From Burkholderiales bacterium (lineage in GTDB: Bacteria > Pseudomonadota > Gammaproteobacteria > Burkholderiales > Burkholderiaceae_C): a stretch of DNA of 51,391 bases. Both the position numbers and the translations under genes were made by a program. The notes under the pieces are model-generated. The model was not told the DNA's origin. It saw only the letters and a program-made list of their open reading frames with translations, and did no database searches. The stretch is from positions 1 through 51,391 of the forward strand of contig JAIXKR010000002.1 of the NCBI GenBank assembly GCA_026932235.1, read 5' to 3'. Within the stretch, counting starts at the first letter, position 1, and the number at the start of each line of letters is the position of its first letter. Of this stretch, positions 1 to 8,847 are shown one piece after another.

Positions 1-352
1 AGACCATCATCACCGCCACCGGCTTGTTCGGCGCGTCGGGGTTGTTGGCGTGGAATTCCATCAGTGCGGCCATGTCGGCCAGACCCATGTCGTAGCTGCC
101 GCTGGCCACGCGCGTCACCGTCGCGCCCGAGCCGGTGCCGGCGTCGATGGTCACGTCCAGACCCGCGGCCTTGTAGTAGCCCTTGGCGGTGGAGGCGAGG
201 AAGAGCGCCGCCGGGCCCTCGAAGCGCCAGTCGAGCTGGAACTTGATCGGCGTCTGCGCCAGCGCGAGCGTGGGCACGGTGAGCAGCGCGGCGGCGGTGG
301 CCGCCAGCAGGCGGCGCCTGGCCGGGCTGCGCGAGGTGGGGAGAAAGGACAT
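1..352 (-). CDS. ABC transporter substrate-binding protein, NMT1/THI5-like (partial)
   Basis: Periplasmic solute-binding protein of the NMT1/THI5-like group (pyrimidine, sulfonate, taurine or nitrate-type ligands). Only the first 117 codons lie in the window; the rest runs off the left edge. The start ATG has a GGAG eight bases upstream. The N-terminus has a basic stretch followed by a hydrophobic core ending in LALAQ, a normal Sec signal peptide. The mature part opens with IKFQLDWRFEGP and then LASTAKGYYKAAGLDV, the typical beta-strand/helix opening of this family, followed by SGSYDMGLADMA, the usual ligand-pocket region. It is divergent from the hybrid kinase gene, with a GTGTATACAC palindrome between them. 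The ligand cannot be told from this fragment. Confidence 0.85.
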   Translation of the reverse strand, partial: MSFLPTSRSPARRRLLAATAAALLTVPTLALAQTPIKFQLDWRFEGPAALFLASTAKGYYKAAGLDVTIDAGTGSGATVTRVASGSYDMGLADMAALMEFHANNPDAPNKPVAVMMV

Positions 353-428
353 CGGTTTGTCTCCGGCGAGGGTGGTTGCGGTGCAACGGGAGTCGCGGGC
401 GGGTCGGCCGCTCCGGCGAGCCGCCGGA

Positions 429-438
429 GTGTATACAC
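429..438. promoter_or_regulatory. GTGTATACAC palindrome, possible operator
   Basis: A perfect 10-base palindrome in the 190-base divergent region between the ABC binding-protein gene and the hybrid kinase gene. TGTATACA-like palindromes are typical operators of GntR/FadR-type regulators. Read on the minus strand it contains TATACA, so it may overlap a -10 element of the binding-protein gene. No regulator gene of that family is in the window. Confidence 0.4.
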
Positions 439-498
439 GATGGTTCGTCGGACAGGCGGGCGCTGCCGCCGCGCCGTTCGCGCTGCTGCCCGAGAGGT

Positions 499-504
499 TA
501 TGCT
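499..504 (+). promoter_or_regulatory. Candidate -10 element (TATGCT) of the hybrid kinase gene
   Basis: TATGCT lies 38 bases upstream of the kinase ATG at 543 in otherwise GC-rich sequence. No convincing -35 hexamer is seen at the matching distance. Confidence 0.3.
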
Positions 505-542
505 GGCACGATCCGCGGCGCCGCCGCGGTCCGAGTCCGCGC

Positions 543-3128
543 ATGGAGCCAAGCCCGGTGTCTTCGCCCCACCCGCCCAGCCCCGGGGCTGCAACGGTGC
601 TCGACTTGATGGGCGAGCGGGCGCACCGCGTGCTCGGCGCCGTCCTGTACGCGTTGCTGGCGCTGTTGCCCCTCCTCTTGGCCGTGGCGTGGTTCGATCC
701 GCTGGCCAGCAACGCCGACAGCCCCGTTCTGGCCGCGATGATCGTCCTCGTCGCGGGGCTGATCCTGCTGCATCGCCGGCGGCGCGACGGCCTCGTGCTC
801 GCCGGCCTGGTCGTCATGATGCTCGTGTCGGGCGTGGCGTTCGTCATCGGCTTCGGATCGGTGCGCAGCATCGGCGTCATGGCGCTGGTGGGGGCGATCG
901 CGTGCGCCGGCGTCTTCCTGCAGCGTGCGGCCCTGATCGCCACGCTGGTGGCAGCGAGCGCGGCCATCGGCGGCCTGATCCTTGCCGAGAACCATGGCCT
1001 GCTGCGCACGCCGGCCTTCGACGTCGGCTTCGTCCAGTGGGCGCAGTATTCGGTGACGCTGGCGGTGATCGCCTTGTGCATCGGTCTGGCGCGCAGCCTG
1101 GCGATCGATGCCATGCGGCGCGCGCTGCAGAGCGAGGCCTGGATCGCCTCGGTGTTGCGCAGCACGCCGAGCGCCTTGGCCGTCTCCACGCTGGACGCCG
1201 GCCGCATGCGCGAGGTCAACGCCGCCTTCGAGCGCATGTTCGGATGGGAGCGCGAGCGCATCGTCGGGCGCACCCGCGTCGAGGCCGCGCTCTGGGCCGA
1301 CGCGGCGGAGCGCGAGCGCTACGTCGACGCCGTGCGGCAGGACGGGCGTGTGCTCGAAATGCCGGCGACGCTGCGCCGCGCCGGCGGCGAGTGCTTCGAT
1401 GCCCGCGTGTCGGGCGAGCGTGTCGACATCGGCAACGAACACTGGCTCGTCAGTTCGATCGTCGACGTGAGCGAGACGCGGCGCGCGCAGGCCGCGTTGC
1501 AGGAGAGCGAGACACGCTTTCGCAAGCTGTTCCACGACAGTCCGGTGGCGGCGACGATCTTCACGCCGCGGGAGATGCGCTTTCTCGACTGCAATGCCGC
1601 CTACGTGGCGCTGCTCGGACGCGCGCGCGAACAGGTCGTCGGCCATTTGTGCCACGAGCTGGGGATCTGGGACGAGGCGAGCAGCCTGCTGGCGGACTTC
1701 GACCGGCTCGAGCGCGAAGGCACGATCCGCGGCCGGCCCGCGGAGCTGCGGCACGCGGACGGCTCGGTGCTGCACGTGCTCTTCAGCTGGACCCTGATCG
1801 ACATCGGCGGTCAGCGCTGCGTGCTCTCGCAGGTGGTGGACGTGAGCGAGCAGCGGCGCGCGGAGCGCGCGCTGCGCGAGCTCAACGAAGCGCTCGAGCA
1901 GCGCGTGCAGGAGCGCACGCGCGAGCTCACCGCGAGCAACGCCGCGCTGGCACAGGCGCGCGATGCGGCCGAGGCCGCGACGCATGCCAAGAGCCAGTTC
2001 CTGGCGAACATGAGCCACGAGATCCGGACGCCGATGAACGCCGTCATCGGCCTCACGGAGCTGGCGCTGCGGCAGCCCGAGGCCGCCGGCGGCGCGATCG
2101 CCGAGCATCTGCGCAACGCGCGCCGCGCCGCGGGCTCGCTGCTGGAGATCCTCAACCAGGTGCTCGACTTCTCGAAGATCGAGACGGCGCAGTTCGCGCT
2201 CGAGCACCAGCCCTTCGATCTCGGCGAGCTCGTGGTGAAGCTGCGCTCGGCGCTCGGCGTCGTCGCCGCCGAGCGTGGATTGCGGTTGATCGTGACCATC
2301 GACGAGGCCTTGTCGGCGCGGCGCTGCGGCGACGCCATGCGCATCGAGCAGGTGCTGATGAACCTGGGCGGCAACGCGCTCAAGTTCACCGAGCGCGGCA
2401 GCGTGGCGATCGCGATCGAGGACGCGGCGGCCTCGCGCGTGCGTTTCACCGTGCGCGACACCGGCATCGGCATCGAGCCTGCGTTCATGTCGCGGCTCTT
2501 CAAGCCCTTCGACCAGCTCGACGCCTCGACGACGAGGCGCTACGGCGGCACCGGCCTCGGGCTCGCGATCTCGGCCGAGCTCGTGCGGCGCATGGGCGGC
2601 CGGATCGAGGTCCGGAGCACGCCGCAGCAGGGAAGCGAGTTCTGGTTCGAGCTGCCGCTGCCCGAGGTCGAGGCGGCGCCTGCGGCGCCTCCCGCGCGTC
2701 CGCCGTCGGACGCGGCGGTCAGCCTGCGCGGGCGGCGCATCCTGCTGGCCGAGGACAACGAACTCAATCAACTCGTCGCGCGCGAGATCCTGCAGGGCGA
2801 TGCCGGCGCCATCGTCACCGTCGTCGACAACGGCCAGGCGGCGCTCGATGCGCTCGCGCGCGAGTCCTTCGACCTCGTGCTGATGGACGTGCAAATGCCG
2901 GTCATGGACGGCTTCGAGGCGACCGCGCGCATCCGCCGCGATCCGCGGCATGCGCGGCTTCCGGTCGTCGCCATGACGGCCCACGCCCAGCCCAGTGACC
3001 GCGAGCGCAGCCTGCGCGCGGGCATGAACGAGCATGTCACCAAGCCTTTCGATCCCGAAGCGCTGTTCCGCACGCTGGCGGATTTGCTGCGACGCAGCGC
3101 CGCGGTCGATGCGGCGGACGGCGCCTGA
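543..3128 (+). CDS. Membrane-bound PAS hybrid sensor histidine kinase
   Basis: 861-residue hybrid kinase that would autophosphorylate on His and pass the phosphate to its own receiver domain. Residues 28-185 hold about six hydrophobic segments forming a membrane sensor. Two PAS domains follow (about 200-318 and 321-440), then a coiled coil and HisKA with NMSHEIRTPMNAVIG (His about 492). The ATPase domain shows the N box (MNLGGNALKF), DTGIGIE and GGTGLGLAIS. The C-terminal receiver starts near 731 with RILLAEDNELNQ and has the phospho-acceptor in LVLMDVQMP (Asp about 782) and the KPF lysine. The start at 543 is chosen because the frame upstream is compositionally non-coding; ATG 609 is an alternative. 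No HPt or separate regulator gene adjoins it, so its output is unknown. Confidence 0.9.
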   Translation: MEPSPVSSPHPPSPGAATVLDLMGERAHRVLGAVLYALLALLPLLLAVAWFDPLASNADSPVLAAMIVLVAGLILLHRRRRDGLVLAGLVVMMLVSGVAFVIGFGSVRSIGVMALVGAIACAGVFLQRAALIATLVAASAAIGGLILAENHGLLRTPAFDVGFVQWAQYSVTLAVIALCIGLARSLAIDAMRRALQSEAWIASVLRSTPSALAVSTLDAGRMREVNAAFERMFGWERERIVGRTRVEAALWADAAERERYVDAVRQDGRVLEMPATLRRAGGECFDARVSGERVDIGNEHWLVSSIVDVSETRRAQAALQESETRFRKLFHDSPVAATIFTPREMRFLDCNAAYVALLGRAREQVVGHLCHELGIWDEASSLLADFDRLEREGTIRGRPAELRHADGSVLHVLFSWTLIDIGGQRCVLSQVVDVSEQRRAERALRELNEALEQRVQERTRELTASNAALAQARDAAEAATHAKSQFLANMSHEIRTPMNAVIGLTELALRQPEAAGGAIAEHLRNARRAAGSLLEILNQVLDFSKIETAQFALEHQPFDLGELVVKLRSALGVVAAERGLRLIVTIDEALSARRCGDAMRIEQVLMNLGGNALKFTERGSVAIAIEDAAASRVRFTVRDTGIGIEPAFMSRLFKPFDQLDASTTRRYGGTGLGLAISAELVRRMGGRIEVRSTPQQGSEFWFELPLPEVEAAPAAPPARPPSDAAVSLRGRRILLAEDNELNQLVAREILQGDAGAIVTVVDNGQAALDALARESFDLVLMDVQMPVMDGFEATARIRRDPRHARLPVVAMTAHAQPSDRERSLRAGMNEHVTKPFDPEALFRTLADLLRRSAAVDAADGA

Positions 3129-3157
3129 GCCGAACCCGGCGGCGAGGGCCGCGATCC

Positions 3158-4738
3158 TCAATCCGCGTCGCGATCGCTGCTTGCGCTCGAGGGGCGCGCG
3201 CCTGGACCGAGCCAGGCGTCGAGCACCGCATCGAGGTCGATCGCGGCATCGGTCCGCACCCGGATCGTCGATTGGCTTTCGGCCTCGGCCAGCGGCTCCT
3301 GCAGGGCGGCGAGCCGCACCAGCACGGATTCGTCGGCCTCCGAGGCGTCGTCGGCGCGCGCGCGGCGCGCGGCGATGCGCGCGCGCAGCACGGCCATCGG
3401 CGCCCGGCAGTCGAGGATGGCAAAGCGCGCGCCGGCCTCCGCGGCGAGACGGGCGAAGCGCGTGCGCTCCTCGCGGCGCAGGAAGGCGGCGTCGACGATC
3501 ACCGGCCAGCCGGCGGCGAGGATGGCGCGTGCGCGCGTGGCCAAGTGCTCGTAGGTGGCTTGCGTCGAGGCCGCGGTGTAGAGGTCGCCGGCGGCGCGCG
3601 AATCGGCCAGCGGCGCGAGCCCCGCCAGGCGCTTGCGTTCGACGTCCGAACGCAGGCGGATCGCTTGCGCGCGCTGCAGCAGCTCGCGCGCAAGCCACGA
3701 CTTGCCCGACGCCGGCAGGCCGTGGGTGATCAGCAGCGCGGGCCGTGCCGGCGTCATGAGGGCTTGCGCCAGCGACAGATAGGCCTCCAGGTCCGGCGCA
3801 CCGGGCGCTGCGCTGCCGCGCAGCGCCGTGACGAGCGCGCGCACCGTGGCGCGGTAGACGAGGTGAAAGCGCAGGCCCACGAGGCCGCCGTGATCGCCCC
3901 CGTGCTCGAGCCAGGCATCGAGGAACGCGAAACCGAGGTCGGCGCGGCCGCGCGCCATCAGGTCCATGAGCAGGAAGCCGGCATCGCTCATGACATCGAT
4001 CCAGCGCAGCGCGGGGTCGAACTCGAGGCAGTCGAAGGCGACCAGCGCGTCGTCCGTCCACACCAGGTTGTCCAGGTGCAGGTCGCCGTGGCCTTCGCGC
4101 ACGCGCGCGCCGTCCTGGCGCACGCGCCAGTGCGCGTGCAGCCGCCGGGCCTGTGCGTCGAGCCACTCGTGCAGCGTCGCGCCCCTGGCTTCGCCGATCC
4201 GCGCGGACAGGCTTGCGGCGGCCTGCAGCGCGGCTGAGCGCACGCGCTCGGCGCTGCCCCAGTCGCTTCCCGGCGGCGCCACCGCCGCACGCGCGTGGAA
4301 GGCCGCCAGCCGCCGGCCGAAGCGGGCGAGATCGTCCGCCGCAAGCCGGCCGTCGGCCAGGCGCTCGCTGGCCAGCGCGCGCGGTGCGAAGCGCCGCATC
4401 TTCACCGCCCATTCGACCACCGGCCCGCGGCCGTAGAGCGAAGGGCCGCGCGCTCCGGCGCGGATCGGCGCCAGGCCCAGGTAGATCGCTGGCGCCAGGC
4501 GCCGGTTCAGCCGCAGCTCGTCGGCGCAGGCGGCGCGCCGCCGTGCCAGCGTCGAAAAATCGAGGAAGTCCAGCCGCAGCGGCTTCTTCAGCTTGAAGGC
4601 GTGCGCGCCCGCGAGCAGAACCCAGGAGATGTGCGTCTCGATCAGCGCCACCTCGCCGTGGCGTGCCTGCAGGCGCCGGCGCAGCGCGTGCACCAGGGCA
4701 AGCGAGGCGGCGGGGTCGGTCGGGGCGTCTGGGGTCAT
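3158..4738 (-). CDS. Bifunctional APH-like kinase / P-loop ATP-binding protein
   Basis: 526-residue protein joining two phosphotransferase folds. The N-terminal 300 residues are aminoglycoside-phosphotransferase-like (COG2187 type), with catalytic loop HGDLHLDNLVW (His about 217) and the metal-binding region AFDCLEFDP. The C-terminal part is a small AAA_33/gluconokinase-like domain (COG0645 type) with Walker A GLPASGKS near 340. This architecture is widespread in proteobacteria and has no firmly known substrate; calling it a resistance gene would not be justified. It is convergent with the hybrid kinase (29-base gap) and divergent from the L,D-transpeptidase gene. Confidence 0.85.
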   Translation of the reverse strand: MTPDAPTDPAASLALVHALRRRLQARHGEVALIETHISWVLLAGAHAFKLKKPLRLDFLDFSTLARRRAACADELRLNRRLAPAIYLGLAPIRAGARGPSLYGRGPVVEWAVKMRRFAPRALASERLADGRLAADDLARFGRRLAAFHARAAVAPPGSDWGSAERVRSAALQAAASLSARIGEARGATLHEWLDAQARRLHAHWRVRQDGARVREGHGDLHLDNLVWTDDALVAFDCLEFDPALRWIDVMSDAGFLLMDLMARGRADLGFAFLDAWLEHGGDHGGLVGLRFHLVYRATVRALVTALRGSAAPGAPDLEAYLSLAQALMTPARPALLITHGLPASGKSWLARELLQRAQAIRLRSDVERKRLAGLAPLADSRAAGDLYTAASTQATYEHLATRARAILAAGWPVIVDAAFLRREERTRFARLAAEAGARFAILDCRAPMAVLRARIAARRARADDASEADESVLVRLAALQEPLAEAESQSTIRVRTDAAIDLDAVLDAWLGPGARPSSASSDRDAD

Positions 4739-4844
4739 CGGCGGGTTCGCAGAGGCGTGCGGCGCGCGATCGGCCGTGGGGGCTGCGCGGCGGCCGGGGC
4801 CTGACGTGTGCGGGGACGCCTCGTGCGCAGTTCCGATGATCGCC

Positions 4845-4850
4845 TATGCT
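4845..4850 (+). promoter_or_regulatory. Candidate -10 element (TATGCT) for a leaderless L,D-transpeptidase mRNA
   Basis: TATGCT ends seven bases before ATG 4858. If it is the -10 box, transcription would start at or next to that ATG, and the ATG at 4846 would lie inside the promoter. No clear -35 hexamer is seen. Confidence 0.4.
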
Positions 4851-4857
4851 GAGGCCG

Positions 4858-6405
4858 ATGACTGCAGCTGCCGTCCTGCGCCCACAAGCCGCCCGCGCGC
4901 GGCCGCGCCTGTGGCTGCTGCTGCCCTGGCTGGCGTTCCTGCTGCCGGCGCTTGCGACGCCGGCCGGCACGGGCCGCTGGGTCGACGCGGACGGCCGCCC
5001 CACGCCGCTGGCGCAGCAGGCGCTCGCGCTGCTGGCCGACGCCGCGAGCCACGGCCTGGATGCGCGCGACTACGCGGTGCCGGTCTCGCAGCAGCAGGCA
5101 GCACCCGATGCGGCCGCTCTGGAAGCCGCGCTGCTACGCTATCTGCGCGACCTGCACGAGGGCCGGTCGCTTGCGTCGGCGCGGCCCGCGGGCCTGCGCC
5201 GCGCGCCTTTCGACGCGGCGGCGGCGCTTGGCGCGGCGGCGTCCGCGGGCGACCTCGCGCGGGCCGTGCGCGCGGCGGTGCCGCCGCTGTCGCAGTACGA
5301 GCGTCTGCGGGAGGCGCTTGCGCAGTACCGCAGCCTGGCCGGCGACCCCACCTGGGACCGGCCCTGGCCCGAGTTGCCGCGGGTTGCGAAGGCGAGCGGG
5401 CGTGCGCTCGCCGCGGGCCAGGCCTGGGACGGGCTGCCGCGCTTGGCGGCGAGTTTGGCCGCGCTGGGGGATCTCGCCGACCCGGCCGAGGCCAATGTCC
5501 CGGCCGGCGCCGTCTACGAGGGTGCGCTGGTCGCGGCGGTGCGCGCCTTCCAGCGCCGCCACGGCTTGCAGGAGGACGGCGTCGTCGGCCGCGCGACGCT
5601 GGCTGCGCTGCAGGTGTCGCCCGCGGCGCGGGTGCAGCAGATCGAGCTGGCGCTCGAGCGCCTGCGCTGGACGCCGCTGCAGGATGCGCCGCGGCGAATC
5701 GTCGTCAACATCCCGGAGTTCGTGCTGCGCGCCTACGAGCTGCAGGAGGGGCGCATCGTCGTACGCACGCAGATGAAGGTCGTCGTCGGCAAGGCCGCGG
5801 CCACCCGCACGCCGCTGCTGCAGGAGGACCTGCGTCGCATCGAGTTCAAGCCCTTCTGGAACGTGCCGCCCTCGATCGCGCGCGGCGAGACGATTCCGCG
5901 CCTGCGGCGCGACCCCGGCTACTGGGCGCGCGAAGGCTTCGAGTTCATCGGTGCCCGCGGCGTCGCCGATGCGCAGCTCACCGAGGCCAAGCTTCAGGCG
6001 GTGCTGGCGGGAGACCTGCGCATCCGCCAGCGCCCGGGGCCGCGCAATGCGCTCGGCGACATCAAGTTCGTCTTCCCGAACCGGCAGGCGATCTACCTGC
6101 ACCACACGCCCTCGGTGCAGTTGTTCGAGCAGTCGCGGCGCGACTTCAGCCACGGCTGTATCCGCGTCGAGCAGCCGGTGGCGCTGGCGGCCTTCGCGCT
6201 GCAGGGCATGCCGGGCTGGGACGAATCGCGCATCCGCGCCGCGATGGGCGCCGCGGAGCCCTCGTCGGTATCGCTGGCGCAGCCGGTGCCGGTGCTCCTG
6301 GCCTACACGACCGCACTCGTCAAGGAGGGGCGCATCCACTTCTTCGACGACGTTTACGGGCATGATCGGGCCCTCGCCCGCGCGCTGCGGATGCAGCGGC
6401 CCTGA
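4858..6405 (+). CDS. L,D-transpeptidase, YcbB/LdtD-like murein enzyme
   Basis: Periplasmic transpeptidase that makes 3-3 cross-links between diaminopimelate residues of peptidoglycan stems. An N-terminal hydrophobic signal (LWLLLPWLAFLLPALA) is followed by an alpha-helical scaffold region. A peptidoglycan-binding domain lies near 215-255 (FQRRHGLQEDGVVGRATLAAL), then the YkuD catalytic domain from about 278. The active-site motif reads SHGCIRVEQP, with the nucleophilic Cys at about 434 and upstream partner IYLHHTPS. The size of about 515 residues matches the YcbB group, not the short ErfK type. The start is uncertain: ATG 4858 fits a leaderless reading, ATG 4846 is the longer option. The next gene is an MepK-like peptidase, as in the E. 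coli ycbB-ycbK pair. Confidence 0.9.
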   Translation: MTAAAVLRPQAARARPRLWLLLPWLAFLLPALATPAGTGRWVDADGRPTPLAQQALALLADAASHGLDARDYAVPVSQQQAAPDAAALEAALLRYLRDLHEGRSLASARPAGLRRAPFDAAAALGAAASAGDLARAVRAAVPPLSQYERLREALAQYRSLAGDPTWDRPWPELPRVAKASGRALAAGQAWDGLPRLAASLAALGDLADPAEANVPAGAVYEGALVAAVRAFQRRHGLQEDGVVGRATLAALQVSPAARVQQIELALERLRWTPLQDAPRRIVVNIPEFVLRAYELQEGRIVVRTQMKVVVGKAAATRTPLLQEDLRRIEFKPFWNVPPSIARGETIPRLRRDPGYWAREGFEFIGARGVADAQLTEAKLQAVLAGDLRIRQRPGPRNALGDIKFVFPNRQAIYLHHTPSVQLFEQSRRDFSHGCIRVEQPVALAAFALQGMPGWDESRIRAAMGAAEPSSVSLAQPVPVLLAYTTALVKEGRIHFFDDVYGHDRALARALRMQRP

Positions 6406-6430
6406 TGTTCACGCCCGCGATGGATCGCCG

Positions 6431-7033
6431 ATGACCTGCCGTTCTCCCGCGTCCTGCACCTGCGCCTCCTGCACGCCCGGCACCCGTGGGCAACGCCGGC
6501 GCCTCGTGCTGGCACGCGCCAGTGCCGGCGCCCTGTGCCTGCCGCTGCTGGCGCTGCCGGCGCGCGCTCGCGCGACGGTCGCCGGAGGTGTGCGTTCGCT
6601 GGCGCTGCAGCACACGCACACCGGCGAGCGGCTGGTCGCCACCTTCGAGGCCGACGGGCGCCTGCTGCCGCAGGCGCTGGCCGCGCTCGACCGCTTTCTG
6701 CGCGACCACTACAGCGGGGCTGTAGGCCGCATGGATGCGCAGCTCTTCGAGCAGCTGCATGCGCTGCAGGCGCGGCTGGGCAGCGGCGCCGCCTTCGAGG
6801 TCATCTCGGGCTTTCGCAGCCCGCACACCAACGAGCGCCTGCGCCAGCGCGGCGGCGGTGGCGTTGCGCGCGGCAGCCTGCACCTTCAGGGGCGCGCGAT
6901 CGATGTGCGTCTGCCCGGCGTCCCGCTGGCGGACCTGCGCGACGCGGCGCTCGAGCTGCGTGCCGGAGGTGTGGGCTACTACGCGCGCGAGCGCTTCATC
7001 CACCTGGACACCGGCCGCGTGCGAAGCTGGTGA
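6431..7033 (+). CDS. YcbK/MepK-like M15 murein peptidase (DUF882)
   Basis: 200-residue exported protein of the DUF882/peptidase M15 family. Members such as E. coli MepK cleave peptidoglycan cross-links. The N-terminus carries an arginine-rich stretch before a hydrophobic segment (QRRRLVLARASAGALCLPLL), Tat-like but lacking the full consensus. The catalytic domain shows FEVISGFRSPHTNE, the zinc motif SLHLQGRAIDV (His and Asp) and the final ligand in FIHLDTG. The gene begins 25 bases after the L,D-transpeptidase stop. Pairing a 3-3 cross-linking enzyme with a cross-link hydrolase makes functional sense. Codons upstream of 6431 in this frame overlap the transpeptidase, so 6431 is the likely start. 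Confidence 0.85.
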   Translation: MTCRSPASCTCASCTPGTRGQRRRLVLARASAGALCLPLLALPARARATVAGGVRSLALQHTHTGERLVATFEADGRLLPQALAALDRFLRDHYSGAVGRMDAQLFEQLHALQARLGSGAAFEVISGFRSPHTNERLRQRGGGGVARGSLHLQGRAIDVRLPGVPLADLRDAALELRAGGVGYYARERFIHLDTGRVRSW

Positions 7034-7191
7034 GCGCACGGCGGCGGCTTCGCCATCAGAGCGCTCCTGCACGGCCGCGCCGCATCCGGCAAAGCCCTGA
7101 CGCCCCGACCGGGGCAGGGATCGTACCCTTGCCGCAGAATCCTCCGCGTCGCCCACTGCGCGTGTGAGGCGCGGCTTCCACAGGAGACACC

Positions 7192-8838
7192 ATGCTCGGT
7201 CAGATGATGCAGCAGCCGCTGCTGATCTCTTCGCTTCTCGTCCACGCCGAACGCCATCACGGCGAACGCGAGATCGTCTCGCGCCGCGTCGAGGGCGACA
7301 TCCACCGCTATACCTATCGCGAGCTCGCGGCGCGCGCGCGCCGCATGGCCAATGCGCTCACGGGCCTGGGCCTTGCGATGTCCGAGCGCGTGGCAACGCT
7401 GGCCTGGAACGGCTACCGCCATCTCGAGCTTTACTACGCCGTCTCGGGATCGGGTGCGGTGCTGCACACCCTCAACCCGCGTCTGCACCCGGAGCAGATC
7501 GTCTACATCGCCGACCATGCCGAAGACCAGGTGCTCTTCTTCGACCTCAGCTTCCTGCCGCTGATCGCGGCGGTCGCCGGGCGCACGAAGACCGTGCGGC
7601 ACTGGGTGGCGATGTGCGCGCGTGCGCATCTGCCCGCGGACGCCGCCGGGATCCCCGGCCTGCTGTGCTACGAAGACCTGATCGAAGCCAACCATGATCG
7701 ATACGACTGGCCCGTCTTCGACGAGAACAGCGCGAGCTCGCTCTGCTACACCAGCGGCACCACGGGCAACCCCAAGGGGGTGCTCTACAGCCACCGCTCG
7801 ACGCTGCTGCACACCTACGCCGCGGCCTTGCCCGACGCGCTGAACTGCTCGGCCAACGACGCCATCCTGCCCGTGGTGCCGATGTTCCACGTCAACGCCT
7901 GGGGCCTGCCCTACGTGGGGTGCATGACCGGTGCCAAGCTCGTCTTCCCCGGGCCGGCGCTCGACGGCAAGAGCCTGTACGAGCTCTTCGAGAGCGAGCA
8001 GGTCACGGTTTCGGCGGGCGTGCCGACGGTGTGGCAGGGGCTGCTGGCGCATGTGCAGGCCAACGGCCTGAAGTTCAGCAGCATGAAGCGCACGGTGATC
8101 GGCGGCTCGGCCTGTCCGCCGGCGATGCTGCGCACCTTCGGCGACGAGTTCGGCGTGCACGTGCTGCACGCCTGGGGGATGACCGAGATGAGCCCGCTCG
8201 GGACCGTGTGCAGCCTCAAGCCGCGCCATCTGCAGATGGATGCACAGGCGCGCTACGCGGTGATGTCCAAGCAGGGGCGCGCGGTCTACGGCGTCGACAT
8301 GAAGATCGTCGACGAGAGCGGCGCGGAACTCCCCTTCGGCAGCGAGACCTCCGGCGAGCTGCTCGTGCGCGGGCCCTGGATCGTGGACCAGTACTTCAAG
8401 GGCGAAGGCGGCAACCCGCTGCGCGTCGATGCCGCCGGCCACGGCTGGTTTCCCACCGGCGACGTGGCGACGATCGACGCCGATGGCTACATGCACATCA
8501 CCGACCGCAGCAAGGACGTCATCAAGTCCGGTGGCGAGTGGATCGGCTCGATCGACCTCGAGAACATCGCCATGGCGCACCCTGCGGTGGCGATGGCGGC
8601 TTGCATCGCCGCCCACCACCCGAAGTGGGACGAGCGCCCGCTGCTGGTGGTGGTGAAGAAACCCGGCGCCGAAGTCACGAAGGCCGAGCTGCTGGCCTTC
8701 TTCGAGGGCAAGGTCGCCAAGTGGTGGGTCCCCGACGACGTCGCCTTCGTCGACGCGATCCCGCTCGGCGCCACGGGCAAGATGCAGAAGAACCGGCTGC
8801 GCGAGCAGTTCAAGGACTACGCGCTGCCGACGGCTTGA
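7192..8838 (+). CDS. AMP-binding fatty-acid--CoA ligase
   Basis: 548-residue member of the ANL superfamily that activates a carboxylic acid as acyl-AMP and transfers it to CoA. Motifs in order: P-loop YTSGTTGNPKGV near 186, MFHVNAWGLP, AWGMTEMSPLG, the hinge region DRSKDVIKSGGEWIGS and the C-terminal lysine motif GATGKMQKN. The overall look is that of medium/long-chain fatty-acid ligases and the related 3-methylmercaptopropionyl-CoA ligases (DmdB type); the sequence alone does not fix the substrate. The start has AGGAG six bases upstream. No beta-oxidation genes lie beside it; it is convergent with the OmpA-type lipoprotein gene, nine bases away. Confidence 0.9.
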   Translation: MLGQMMQQPLLISSLLVHAERHHGEREIVSRRVEGDIHRYTYRELAARARRMANALTGLGLAMSERVATLAWNGYRHLELYYAVSGSGAVLHTLNPRLHPEQIVYIADHAEDQVLFFDLSFLPLIAAVAGRTKTVRHWVAMCARAHLPADAAGIPGLLCYEDLIEANHDRYDWPVFDENSASSLCYTSGTTGNPKGVLYSHRSTLLHTYAAALPDALNCSANDAILPVVPMFHVNAWGLPYVGCMTGAKLVFPGPALDGKSLYELFESEQVTVSAGVPTVWQGLLAHVQANGLKFSSMKRTVIGGSACPPAMLRTFGDEFGVHVLHAWGMTEMSPLGTVCSLKPRHLQMDAQARYAVMSKQGRAVYGVDMKIVDESGAELPFGSETSGELLVRGPWIVDQYFKGEGGNPLRVDAAGHGWFPTGDVATIDADGYMHITDRSKDVIKSGGEWIGSIDLENIAMAHPAVAMAACIAAHHPKWDERPLLVVVKKPGAEVTKAELLAFFEGKVAKWWVPDDVAFVDAIPLGATGKMQKNRLREQFKDYALPTA

Positions 8839-8847
8839 TCGGCGAGC

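Noticed and set aside
3158-4738. Aminoglycoside resistance gene
   Set aside because: The APH fold is fused to a small P-loop kinase domain; this architecture is a common chromosomal protein of unknown substrate, not a known resistance determinant.
498-5003. A 1501-codon open frame on the minus strand
   Set aside because: It runs antisense through the hybrid kinase and into the APH/P-loop gene, is extremely Arg/Ala-rich with no domain signs, and is an artefact of GC-rich codon bias.
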